A stretch of DNA of 25,001 nucleotides from a virus. Shown here one piece after another: positions 14,084 through 22,300 of this stretch (the first letter of the stretch is position 1; the number at the start of each line of letters is the position of its first letter). Location: the IMG/VR virus record IMGVR_UViG_3300021962_000603, positions 1 through 25,001 of that record; one strand, given 5' to 3'. The notes beneath the pieces were generated by a model. That model was not told the DNA's origin and did no database searches. It worked only from the letters and a program-made list of their open reading frames with translations. The translations under genes were made by a program, and so were the position numbers.

Positions 14084-14971
14084 TTAATCCGCCTTAATTT
14101 GTACGTTACTTATACTCATTGATGTGGTGCTACCACACATTGCACCCCATGAGCATGAACCATTCCACCAGCCCTGGGGTTGCCCGGGACTCCAACCGCC
14201 CTGCCAAATACTAGCATGAATCCAATAACCATTGTTCATGCTGGTTTTAAGATCGTTCATGTTAATAGAACCGCTGCCACTATATCCAGACCCAACAGTT
14301 GAATCATACACTACCACGCTGTTGCTCCCTTGAGTGTATGTGACTTTATATGTGGGAGTGTCACCATAGGTAAAGTCAGCAGTCATTTGTACTGGTTTGG
14401 TAATGTCAATAATGCCGGCTAACTTGTGCGATCCCCCTGATGGATTGTCGCTCATTTTACTAGAATCATAGCAGCTGGTGTTCAATGCTTTGTCAGTATA
14501 GCTAAGTTCAAATCGTTGTGGTGCATTTATGCCACCGTTGCCTGTGTGAATTGTAGTTTGAATTACTGCGTTGGCGTTGGATTCAAGCATGTCAATTTCA
14601 CGGCAATTTTGATCAGTCAAGTTGCCCCCAGCATCACAATAGTCTTTGCCCGAGTTTGAACGGGTGGGATTGGTTGGATTGCTTACCATATAAAAAGTAT
14701 GATTTACAAAATTACTAGTGGCTCGGCTGAGATCAACAGTGGCTGTAATTTGTGTGATGTTTTTGTATGATTGCTTGCTTACCACTCGTCCCGCGGCACA
14801 CGAAGACGTGCCAAAAGACACAGCGCCCGGTGTATTCACATCAGGATTGGTGTCGCAACTTTTATAGTCTACTACAAATGTTGGTGTGTATGTGGTTTGT
14901 GCTGTGCTTGTTACTGTTGGTTTACATCCGACTAATAATGATAAAAATACCAGTGTTACTAATTGTTTCAT
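14084..14971 (-). CDS. Lipoprotein with GH16/GH7-like glucanase motif
   Basis: The start is set at ATG 14969-14971 because GGAAG lies four bases upstream; an earlier TTG is less likely. The N-terminus MKQLVTLVFLSLLVGC is a lipoprotein signal with lipobox LVGC. The mature part is rich in Thr, Ser, Asn and Gly with beta-strand alternation, and contains CREIDMLESNA (residues 123-133), whose ExDxxE (Glu125, Asp127, Glu130) matches the catalytic signature of clan GH-B beta-glucanases, followed by a TIHTGN strand. The C-terminal half has WIHASIWQGGW and a terminal strand, as in concanavalin-type glucanase folds. It may bind or cut a beta-glucan at the cell surface. The fold assignment is motif-based and moderately secure. 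Confidence 0.68.
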   Translation of the reverse strand: MKQLVTLVFLSLLVGCKPTVTSTAQTTYTPTFVVDYKSCDTNPDVNTPGAVSFGTSSCAAGRVVSKQSYKNITQITATVDLSRATSNFVNHTFYMVSNPTNPTRSNSGKDYCDAGGNLTDQNCREIDMLESNANAVIQTTIHTGNGGINAPQRFELSYTDKALNTSCYDSSKMSDNPSGGSHKLAGIIDITKPVQMTADFTYGDTPTYKVTYTQGSNSVVVYDSTVGSGYSGSGSINMNDLKTSMNNGYWIHASIWQGGWSPGQPQGWWNGSCSWGAMCGSTTSMSISNVQIKAD

Positions 14972-14988
14972 GTTACTTCCTTCAATTT

Positions 14989-14996
14989 TATTTAAC
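14989..14996 (-). promoter_or_regulatory. Candidate late promoter before lipoprotein gene
   Basis: The minus strand reads GTTAAATA, with the TAAATA core shared by T4-type late promoters, 17 nt before the lipoprotein ATG and in the gap after the 94-residue membrane protein. A GAAGGAAG ribosome-binding site lies between. The first two bases do not match the T4 consensus. Confidence 0.33.
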
Positions 14997-15010
14997 AATA
15001 TAGACGGTCC

Positions 15011-15295
15011 TTACCACCATTTCATTGCCACACCAAATCCAAATACATTTACACAAGCAAAGTATGCTGTCAGGAGCATGGGCCACGGAATGCCCCGGCG
15101 GTAATACGCATACACTCCGGCGATAGAACCAATGAAAAATCCGGGATACACAATACGCATGTCAGGATTGTCAGCAGTTAATGCCAGCGTTAAACTGGCT
15201 CCTACAGTTGTTATAAAACTAACCAGCTCGTAGTAAAAGGCAGTGCGATCGATTTTATAGCTTTGGATCCAAAAGGCTATTATTTTTTGTTTCAT
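15011..15295 (-). CDS. Small integral membrane protein (94 aa)
   Basis: This 94-residue protein shows about three hydrophobic stretches: LVSFITTVGASLTLALTA (residues 24-41), YPGFFIGSIAGVYAYY (50-65) and MLLTAYFACVNVFGFGVA (73-90), with Arg/Lys-rich connections. It is probably an inner-membrane protein with three helices. It could be a holin, since a GH19 lysozyme domain is encoded nearby, or an unrelated membrane protein; the weakly polar loops do not decide. The ATG at 15293-15295 overlaps the stop of an upstream frame (ATGA). No ribosome-binding site stronger than AAACAAACG is visible. Confidence 0.75.
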   Translation of the reverse strand: MKQKIIAFWIQSYKIDRTAFYYELVSFITTVGASLTLALTADNPDMRIVYPGFFIGSIAGVYAYYRRGIPWPMLLTAYFACVNVFGFGVAMKWW

Positions 15296-15429
15296 CGTTT
15301 GTTGCGTGTTTTGCCTATAAAATTCTGATCATTACCATTACTGTTATTACTGCCACTGCCGCTATTAGTATTAGATCCGACACCGTTTCCTTGATCTTGT
15401 TCTTGTCCATCATCGCTTGCTGCGTGTTT
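15292..15429. repeat. 20-bp near-perfect direct repeat at two gene ends
   Basis: TCATCGTTTGTTGCGTGTTT at 15292-15311 and TCATCGCTTGCTGCGTGTTT at 15410-15429 differ at two positions. Each encodes, on the minus strand, a TRxKR C-terminus followed by an ATGA stop/start overlap. The repeat suggests a local duplication of a gene end, with the 98 nt between copies perhaps a later insertion or a duplicated gene fragment. Confidence 0.8.
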
Positions 15430-15462
15430 CGCCCATGGACATTCCCCATGTGCCATCTTCAT
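15292..15462 (-). CDS. Possible small Gly/Asn/Ser-rich protein (56 aa), overlapping frame
   Basis: A frame from ATG 15460-15462 to TGA 15292-15294 encodes MKMAHGECPWAKHAASDDGQ, then a Gly/Asn/Ser low-complexity run, then NFIGKTRNKR. It overlaps the end of the 100-residue gene by about 50 nt in another frame, and its stop overlaps the start of the membrane-protein gene as ATGA. Its C-terminus, GKTRNKR, copies GETRSKR at the end of the 100-residue protein, which supports it. It competes with the 32-residue membrane peptide frame over the same DNA. Confidence 0.42.
   Translation of the reverse strand: MKMAHGECPWAKHAASDDGQEQDQGNGVGSNTNSGSGSNNSNGNDQNFIGKTRNKR
15315..15413 (-). CDS. Possible 32-aa single-helix membrane peptide
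   Basis: A short frame starts ATGATG, overlapping the stop of the 100-residue gene, and encodes MMDKNKIKETVSD followed by a strongly hydrophobic stretch, LILIAAVAVITVMVMIRIL. A charged N-terminus and one transmembrane helix fit a tiny phage membrane protein, such as a holin or spanin-type accessory. The hydrophobicity may, however, be a by-product of reading a Ser/Asn/Gly repeat out of frame. No clear ribosome-binding site. Confidence 0.33.
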   Translation of the reverse strand: MMDKNKIKETVSDLILIAAVAVITVMVMIRIL

Positions 15463-15712
15463 CTACGCCGCCTGCTCGTGCGTCCTGCTGCGACATTTTA
15501 GCTGTTTCTGCATTCCGTGCAGCGTCGGCAGCTTGTGATTGCCAGCTACTTTCATCATCAACGTTCCCAGTTTCTTCTTCCTCAATGGGCACACAGTTGT
15601 TGACTCGCACGCCACCTTTCATTTTGGTTTTGGGATTGCCAATCTTTTTACCTGACCAGCATTTGGGATCTAGCCGTGTTTTTTCTTCAATTATGATGTC
15701 TTGGATTTTCAT
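15410..15712 (-). CDS. Small protein with capsid-targeting-like N-terminus and GVDE site (100 aa)
   Basis: This 100-residue protein begins MKIQDIIIEE, where IIE is a good prohead-protease-type site and the whole N-terminus resembles a T4 capsid-targeting peptide. It continues with a basic, cysteine-bearing segment, LDPKCWSGKKIGNPKTKMKG, then an acidic stretch, an alanine/glutamine-rich helix and GVDE (residues 84-87) followed by a short tail ending TRSKR. An AAAGGT ribosome-binding site precedes the ATG by four bases, and the gene lies just downstream of the 664-residue GNAT/GH19 protein, which carries the same kind of sites. It is inferred to be an internal head protein cut into two or three peptides. 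No enzymatic motif. Confidence 0.72.
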   Translation of the reverse strand: MKIQDIIIEEKTRLDPKCWSGKKIGNPKTKMKGGVRVNNCVPIEEEETGNVDDESSWQSQAADAARNAETAKMSQQDARAGGVDEDGTWGMSMGETRSKR

Positions 15713-15724
15713 ATGTACCTTTGT

Positions 15725-17719
15725 TTATGTTCGGCTGGTATAGTCCTTGAAGTTTTCCGCACGATCTTGTAACCCCCGCATACCCGGATTGATCATTCGG
15801 GTTACTGCGGCTACGTCATTGTAGTTATCTACATTGGGCTGCACACGATGTTTCCAGTACCACACAGCCACTTGTGCTGCTACTGCTGGATCTTCAACTA
15901 ATTCTGGTCGTTGTTCAAGTGGTAATCCCAGTGCTTGTCCAGCTACTTTGTAGTTGTGTCGCCCGGTCAATTGTATAAACCCACGACCTTTGTAGCGTTC
16001 ACCATCACCAGCAAACTTATTGCCTAGTGCCCGTGCTTTCTTTGGTGCGTGTTTAGGATCGTATTTCCGAAAGTCTAACTTACCGCCAATTTCTTTTAGT
16101 CGTTTAAAGTCCAGTGTTTCGTGGGCGCATTGTGCCATAAACGCTGCTAGTTCAGTGCCGGCTAGACCAGCACGTTGAGCAACAGATTTTAACACATTTT
16201 CAAGTGGACTGTTTGTTATATTTTTTATTTGCGCCGGTGCTTTGGGTTGTGCCTGCTTGGCTGTTTGTGCTTTTTGCACGCCTTGGGCAATGGAACTTTT
16301 TGCAACTGGTGCTTGGATTTGTTTTGCTGGTTGCTGTGGTGCAGGAGCAGTTGCTACTGGAGCGGTGCTGCTTGAACTCCATTTATTAAACGCATCTTTT
16401 GCAGCCATACCACCAGCGCCACCTGCACCAATAGCGCCAGCAATAGCCAAGTTTCCTAGAGTGTCCTTCCAACCTTCTCCGAGTGGCAATGATTGTTTTA
16501 AGAACTGCTCACCTTCACTGGTAACATACCAATATCCGTCATCGTTGATAGCATAACCATTGCTATCTAAACTGTCTAACACGTTGTCATATTCTGCGGT
16601 GCGTGACTCATCTTCGATAAAATCCATACCTAATTTTGCTGCTGTATAGATAGCGTGTAATACTAATATCTTGCCGTAACCCTTACCTTTGTATTCGGGA
16701 TTGACTTCAGCAATGCTGCGTCCACTGTTTGCGTCATATTGATAACCGCCTGCAGGTTTGCCGTTAACTGTCATTTCAGTAGCAAACTTATTACGACCTT
16801 TACGAACTGAAATAGCAACTTGCTCTACTGACTCCGCCACACCTTGCTTCTTTGCCCAGTCGTCTGGAGAAACTTTATTTTTTTCAATAAATCGATCGTG
16901 TAGTTTGCTCGGTGTTATTTTATGATTTTTGGCCACAGTTTGCATCATGTGATCTATGGCGTCATAACTGTGGGGATCTTTAAGATCTTTTTCTAAATCT
17001 TCAACGCTGTCTTCGTTGGCTTTCTTTTTCCCACCTTTCATATTGGCGCACCAGTGATACATTTTGCCTTTTTCGCCTGAGTACTTTTTGGCCTTAGCCC
17101 GCAAGTCAGTTACTGAACCAGCGCAACTTGCGCCCGCTGCTTTTACACGACCTGGGCGACTTTTACCTTTTACTTTACCGTCAGCAAAGTTTTCCGCCAC
17201 ACCTTGTTCCCAGATATTTTTACCCGGTTTGTGTTTGTCCCAGAATGCAGCACCGGCATCTGTTTGCTGTCCACTGCGGCGTATTCTATATCCCTTACTC
17301 TTAACATAATCATACATTGTGGCGGCAATGCCTTGACCACGGAAGCGTTCATCAACTTCTAAGTCTTGTGGATTGAGAACCATGCCTTGACTGTCATAAT
17401 CTATTGTAAATAATACATGTCCTAATTCTCTACTACCTGCTGATGCCTTGACAAATACTTCTCCATCATCATCATCTTTTTGAAGTAAAATGTTTATACC
17501 GCCGTAGTTTTCTCTGTTCTCTGCCACACCAGCGGTGCTGCCCAGTCCTGGTAGTTTTACACCAATAACATCTTGCACCAAGTCCCAACCCTGTTTGTAT
17601 TTTTTCGCAGCGATTAAACGTTTGAGTTCGGCTTTTTGCTCAGCCGTGGCCAATGTGAAAAACTTAAAAGTTTCCATTGCGCCTATGTTACGCTTGTAAC
17701 TCAACTCATTTAATCGCAT
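15725..17719 (-). CDS. Polyprotein: two GNAT acetyltransferase modules plus C-terminal GH19 lysozyme/chitinase domain
   Basis: This 664-residue protein is split by three GVAE tetrapeptides, ending at residues 67, 176 and 296. Module 1 (75-165) is GNAT-like, with VDERFRGQGIAATMYDYV (122-139) carrying the R-x-x-G-x-G/A acetyl-CoA loop. A basic, Cys-containing segment (180-230) and a helical segment (236-290) follow. Module 2 (300-400) is a second GNAT with NPEYKGKGYGKILVLHAI. After a Gly/Ala-rich hydrophobic stretch (421-440) and a Pro/Ala/Gln linker (452-500) comes a GH19 domain (505-660) with AQCAHETLDF (Glu534) and GDGERYKGRGFIQLTGRHNY (Glu574), which cuts peptidoglycan or chitin. The N-terminus, MRLNEL, resembles other genes here. 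A virion-borne enzyme set, processed in the head, is inferred; a simple endolysin would not need the GNAT parts. Confidence 0.88.
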   Translation of the reverse strand: MRLNELSYKRNIGAMETFKFFTLATAEQKAELKRLIAAKKYKQGWDLVQDVIGVKLPGLGSTAGVAENRENYGGINILLQKDDDDGEVFVKASAGSRELGHVLFTIDYDSQGMVLNPQDLEVDERFRGQGIAATMYDYVKSKGYRIRRSGQQTDAGAAFWDKHKPGKNIWEQGVAENFADGKVKGKSRPGRVKAAGASCAGSVTDLRAKAKKYSGEKGKMYHWCANMKGGKKKANEDSVEDLEKDLKDPHSYDAIDHMMQTVAKNHKITPSKLHDRFIEKNKVSPDDWAKKQGVAESVEQVAISVRKGRNKFATEMTVNGKPAGGYQYDANSGRSIAEVNPEYKGKGYGKILVLHAIYTAAKLGMDFIEDESRTAEYDNVLDSLDSNGYAINDDGYWYVTSEGEQFLKQSLPLGEGWKDTLGNLAIAGAIGAGGAGGMAAKDAFNKWSSSSTAPVATAPAPQQPAKQIQAPVAKSSIAQGVQKAQTAKQAQPKAPAQIKNITNSPLENVLKSVAQRAGLAGTELAAFMAQCAHETLDFKRLKEIGGKLDFRKYDPKHAPKKARALGNKFAGDGERYKGRGFIQLTGRHNYKVAGQALGLPLEQRPELVEDPAVAAQVAVWYWKHRVQPNVDNYNDVAAVTRMINPGMRGLQDRAENFKDYTSRT

Positions 17720-17730
17720 ACGTGTTGCTT

Positions 17731-18876
17731 TTATTCGTCAATATAGTTTTTAACCAGCAAAACATCAAATCCGCCAGAAACACTGGCATTGGTGTTTAAC
17801 ACTGATAACACTCTCATTATCATGTCAGTTTTTTCCGGGAATCGAATGCCCCCATATATGACATTTTGGAGTCTAAACGTTGTGCCAATAGCCGTTTGAT
17901 TTAAAATACGCTCTGCTTTCCCAAATTCACGAACCCACCCGGCAACGATAGCTTGATTTGTTTGTGCATCTAACAGCGAAGCACTAAACTCTTTAACATA
18001 TGCAGTATAACCAGCGGGAACAGTATAAGCAGCAATAGCACTTTGTCCTGCAGCCGCGGGCAGGACCATGAATATATTGGCCGTTGTAGTAGTATGCTGT
18101 GCTGTTAAGGTGCCTACATTACTCACCTGACCTGCTGCGGGCGTTTGTACAATGCCTAAACTCATGCGCCAAAATGTCAAAGTAGTTACACCAACACCTG
18201 ATCCATTCAAAGTTACAACTTCATCTATTGGATTGTAATTAAAATCCAAGCCGTATAATTTTACAGTCAAGCCAGCATCTGTCGCGCCGGCGCTGCTGGT
18301 CACAGTCAGCGTTTCGGCAGTGCCTGTTGTGGGGAATCCAGTATAAAAGCCGCCACCGTTCCACACATCTTCGGGACCATCAACGTCAGTGTTGAATCCA
18401 ACTCGATTAACAATAGTACGGCCTTGATATTTGCCTTCGGCTACAAGATCAATTGCGTCCATGCTGCGCACCACAATAGAGTCAGCGTCAAATGACACCG
18501 TGTCATCAAGTCTTGTAGTGGGTATAGCAATTTTGGCACTGGTACTGAGCACGGTTACTACATCAGTAGTGCTGGTGCTCCCGCTGGCGTTTTCAATACG
18601 CAAGCGAAAGTATGGACTGATCGAAACAAAGTTGTGAATTTTGCCTGTCAACACTACATTTGAGTCGCTAATTTGTAAGATTCGTATGGGATTGGTTCCG
18701 TCAGTACTAAATTCAGCATATGCTGTTACTGCCTGGTTGGTGCTCATTGTCGTTGATATGCTGGCATATGGAACTACATAATCCCAGCCACCTGTCCATG
18801 ATTGACCTGTTAGTATGTCAGCAGTGGTGCTGTTGTTTGTGCTTACAGTTCCTGTTTGAGTGTATAAAAAGCTCAT
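17731..18876 (-). CDS. Beta-rich virion protein, tail-fibre or decoration type (381 aa)
   Basis: I place the start at ATG 18874-18876, since GGAGAA lies nine bases upstream and this ATG overlaps the preceding stop (TAATG); an in-frame ATG five codons earlier would sit on that ribosome-binding site. The protein is rich in Thr, Ser, Ala, Gly and Val and made of alternating beta strands over its full length, with no cysteine, signal peptide or membrane segment. It begins MSFLYTQTGTVSTNN, like the MSFYKIWSSF start of its upstream neighbour. Segments such as YFRLRIENASGSTSTTDVVT look like the beta-sandwich domains of virion surface or fibre proteins. No receptor-binding or lyase motif is recognised. 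Confidence 0.72.
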   Translation of the reverse strand: MSFLYTQTGTVSTNNSTTADILTGQSWTGGWDYVVPYASISTTMSTNQAVTAYAEFSTDGTNPIRILQISDSNVVLTGKIHNFVSISPYFRLRIENASGSTSTTDVVTVLSTSAKIAIPTTRLDDTVSFDADSIVVRSMDAIDLVAEGKYQGRTIVNRVGFNTDVDGPEDVWNGGGFYTGFPTTGTAETLTVTSSAGATDAGLTVKLYGLDFNYNPIDEVVTLNGSGVGVTTLTFWRMSLGIVQTPAAGQVSNVGTLTAQHTTTTANIFMVLPAAAGQSAIAAYTVPAGYTAYVKEFSASLLDAQTNQAIVAGWVREFGKAERILNQTAIGTTFRLQNVIYGGIRFPEKTDMIMRVLSVLNTNASVSGGFDVLLVKNYIDE

Positions 18877-19310
18877 TATATTATTCTCCATCCGTTATTG
18901 TATATCATAGCCAGTGCTCCATTGTTGACTGCCAGCGTTGCACCACCAGCATCGTTGTCTATGGTTCCCACTAGTACTATGTTGTTGACGTTGCAATTGC
19001 CGCTTTCGTCTTTAATTGTAATTTGTTTACCGGCCACTGCGCTGGTTGGTAGGGTAACAGTACAGACACCCGCATAGTTTATGCCAACATAGTAGTCATC
19101 AGTAGCCAGTGTATAAGAAGATGTAGTCACCGTGGTTGTATTATATACCGGCGCACCAGTGTTGTATATAAGCGTACCACCGGGTGTTACGCCGTCACCA
19201 ATACGTAGCCGAGGGTCGGCTTCACTGTACCAAATTTTTCCTAAATCTCCTACATACGTGGCTGCATCACCTTTGGTTTTGAAGCTACTCCATATTTTGT
19301 AAAAGCTCAT
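18876..19310 (-). CDS. Tail-fibre-like protein with GDGVTPGG motif (144 aa)
   Basis: The N-terminal half contains GKIWYSEADPRLRIGDGVTP (residues 24-43) followed by GG, a signature common in phage tail fibre and major tropism-type proteins. The second half shows YTLATDDYYVGINYAGVCT and GKQITIKDESGN, a beta-helix-like pattern typical of fibre subunits. It is short for a complete fibre, so it may be a small distal or accessory fibre piece or a neck fibre. AAAGGG precedes the ATG by eight bases. It follows the 1440-residue gene and overlaps the next structural gene by 1 nt. Confident as a virion structural protein; its exact position on the particle is unknown. Confidence 0.82.
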   Translation of the reverse strand: MSFYKIWSSFKTKGDAATYVGDLGKIWYSEADPRLRIGDGVTPGGTLIYNTGAPVYNTTTVTTSSYTLATDDYYVGINYAGVCTVTLPTSAVAGKQITIKDESGNCNVNNIVLVGTIDNDAGGATLAVNNGALAMIYNNGWRII

Positions 19311-19324
19311 TTTAATGCCCTTTA

Positions 19325-22300
19325 TTATCTCATCTCGGGTACTACTTCAATCTCGGCACTTTCTGGTGGAGGATTGTATCGTCCATTTCGAATGGCTGCC
19401 AACAACCATTCTTGGGCTTTGCGGTTAGCATCCCCTTGATTGTTGCCAATGCCACTGAGTCTGTGTATTTCTTGGCCGTTGACTTTAATTATCCATTGTC
19501 CAGTAAACTCACCGCCTGGTTGCTGTGTGCTTGCTGCGGGTTGTGGCTCTTGTTGCTGTGCTTGAGCAGCACGTTGGCGCTGTAGGTCTACAGTAGAACC
19601 AGGTAATGGACCACGGCGTAAACCAATTGAACCACGGGTCATGCCACTATCTCTAACCATTTCGTCTCTATACCTATTACCAATTTCTATAGCCATTTCG
19701 TCGTCGGCAGCATAGTATGTGCGATAAACTTGGCCAGTTTCGCGACTAAACATTTCATACTTTACGCTTTGATTAGAACCAGTGGGTGTTATTGACATTG
19801 GACGATCACGCCTAAATTCTGAATCGCTGCCACCGGCTGGTTGCCCCAATGTCTGATTATCATCACGTTGAGCTAACCAAACTTGATCTGGATGTTCTTG
19901 TCTCCATTGTCTTAACACAATATTGGCATCATCGATGTTAGCCGCCATGAATCGGTAATATACACTGGTTCTATCACTTTCAGGTGTAATAACATAGTTA
20001 CCGTCAGGGTTACTTGGACGACCATTTACTGTTGGTCCCGACCGTTGCCCAACTGCTTGTGGTTCACCTACTGTTGCTCGAACTGGTTCTTTATTGTACG
20101 GTGCAACGGGTTTGGCTTCTAAGTTTGCAGCACTTGCCCAATCTGGATAATTCTCTGGTTGTGTTGCTATTCTAATCGCTTCTTCTTTGGATGACGCAAC
20201 AACTTTAATGCTGGCCATATAACCTGGGCGGCTAACTTCCCACCAAAACTTTTCATCACCAGTATCGCCCTTTTTAACCTTACGCTCTAGTTGTGCTTGT
20301 TTGATAAAACTCTTTAAATCTTCTTTAGGCATTTCACCTGCTACATACTTGGCAAAGTATTCCAATGTGTCTTTGCCCGAGCCATTTGGTGACAGCACTT
20401 TGTATAACTTCTTCAAGTATTCTTGACGATACTTTTTAGGATCCATAGCAGCATCAGTAGCCACAACAAAGCGCAGTAGTGTATTTTCTAACTTGTCTAC
20501 ATTTGCCGCATACTCACCCAACCAATCGCCCCCGGGACTGCGGAATTCAATATAGTTGCCCTTTGTATTGATGCTTGTGTATTTCTGTGTTTCGCCAGAG
20601 TGAATGATTTTAGTTGCCATCGCTTCTAAATTATCTTTCATTTTCTTTAGCAAAGCAGCCGCATCTTCGGGACGCTGATTTATACGATCGCGCACAATCC
20701 TCATAGCACTTTTAGTATATGTATTGGCTGAACGACCAAATTGATCCAGTACATATTCATCGCCTAACAGCAATGCCAGTTTAACATAGTCAAGTTTATC
20801 AGTTGACAAGTCGGGTATGCTAACATTCATATGTAAGCCGGTGGAATCGTTTGTGTACGCACCAACTCTGCCTGCCCACTTTACAACTTTTTCCAAGTCA
20901 TCGAGCATTTCATCTAGTGGTAGCGGAGGACTAATAAACTCAAGACCAGATTCGCCACTATTGTCGGGATCTAAACTGCTGTCAGGTTCAATAACATAGT
21001 CTGTGGCGTTCCGCTTGGCACCGTGATAACTTGATGAGTACTGAACTTTGCGACCAATAGCATCCTCAAAATCCGACGCAATCGATCCTATATCTGTTTC
21101 GGGTTCAGGGTTGTAATAATGTGGCCAAGCGATATCGTGGCTTCCGGAAATATCACTCATGTTGGGATAAACAGCGTCCAGGAATTCTCGCTCTTCAGTA
21201 TTGTTAAACGCTTCTTCCCTGTAATCATCATATGCTTCTTGATGAAAACTGTTGGTATTTTCTATTGAATACTCAACAAAGTTCTTCCAGTCTTCTTTAG
21301 TCAGTTCATGATCTTCGGGTAATTCTAATACTTCTCTAACATCATCGTCGCTGGCATTTTCTTTAACCCAATCCCAGACACGTTCTTCCTCATCCTCTTC
21401 CCAGTTTTCATCTATACGCTCACCTAACCATTCAAAAAATTCATCTTGTAAATTTTCTATTAGGCGATCAACTTCACGGCGGGAGTTGTAGTCATTATCA
21501 TGAAAGAATTCTCTAATGTCAGCCCAACTACGGCTGCGTTGATCTGAATCATAATCAGGTTCTATGTCGCCGTCACCGTAACTATCTGTATCAACACCCG
21601 GAACGATCATTTCAAATTCCATGCCAGCACGAGCGTCAATGTTTCGTGCTAAATCGCGCAAAGAACTAATGCTCATGTTGATTTCAAACAGTGCTTCTTC
21701 GGTTAATGATTCATTTACATTATAAGTAGGATCAGTTTTGACTTTCTTCATGCCCGCCGGTTGTGCAGGATCACGAGGATCAATGTCTGTTATATCCAGA
21801 CCTGTAGCTTCTAAATCTTTAATAAACTTGTGTTCTGTATCTTCGTCGCCGAAACTGATGATAGAACTGGGAGGTCCCTTGCCAAAATCGTGTTTACCAA
21901 GGCCCTTTAAGTTGCTGATGTGTTGTCCCAATTTGTACCAGTCGTATACATCGCTTACATCTACACGCAAAGTACCCTTTGGCATAGTGGGTTTGGATTC
22001 TGGCCCAGGTGGATGATCAGGACTGTAATCTTCAGCAGTCCGGCCAGGTAGTCGCCCTGTTTCTTTAAACTCCCGCAAAGCATTGGCCAGCCCTTTCATC
22101 AACAGTTCAGGATGTCCTTGGCTGTCAGTGTTTAAATTTAATTTGTTGGCTTCTTTACCAGTGGCACCGGGTTTAACATCTTTGGTCAGGGCCATAGACC
22201 AGCGCGGATCACGGGCCTGCTTTTTTGTTGGAATGTACCCCGAGCTTTCGTTGGCGTTGGCAGCACGGCGCAGAATGTTTTTAACACCTTGGCGAGCTCC

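Noticed and set aside
14972-14998. TTG start extending the lipoprotein by nine residues
   Set aside because: It would put charged residues before the signal peptide and cover the GAAGGAAG ribosome-binding site of the ATG at 14971.
9601-17532. CRISPR-like or mobile-element reading of the TCCGCCACACCTTG repeat
   Set aside because: Copies are irregularly spaced, all in frame within coding sequence and all encode GVAE, so a protein-level explanation fits better.
15725-17719. Accidental fusion or frameshift joining separate genes
   Set aside because: The frame is open for 664 codons without internal stops, and joints carry the same GVAE motif found in other proteins, so it looks like a real modular gene.
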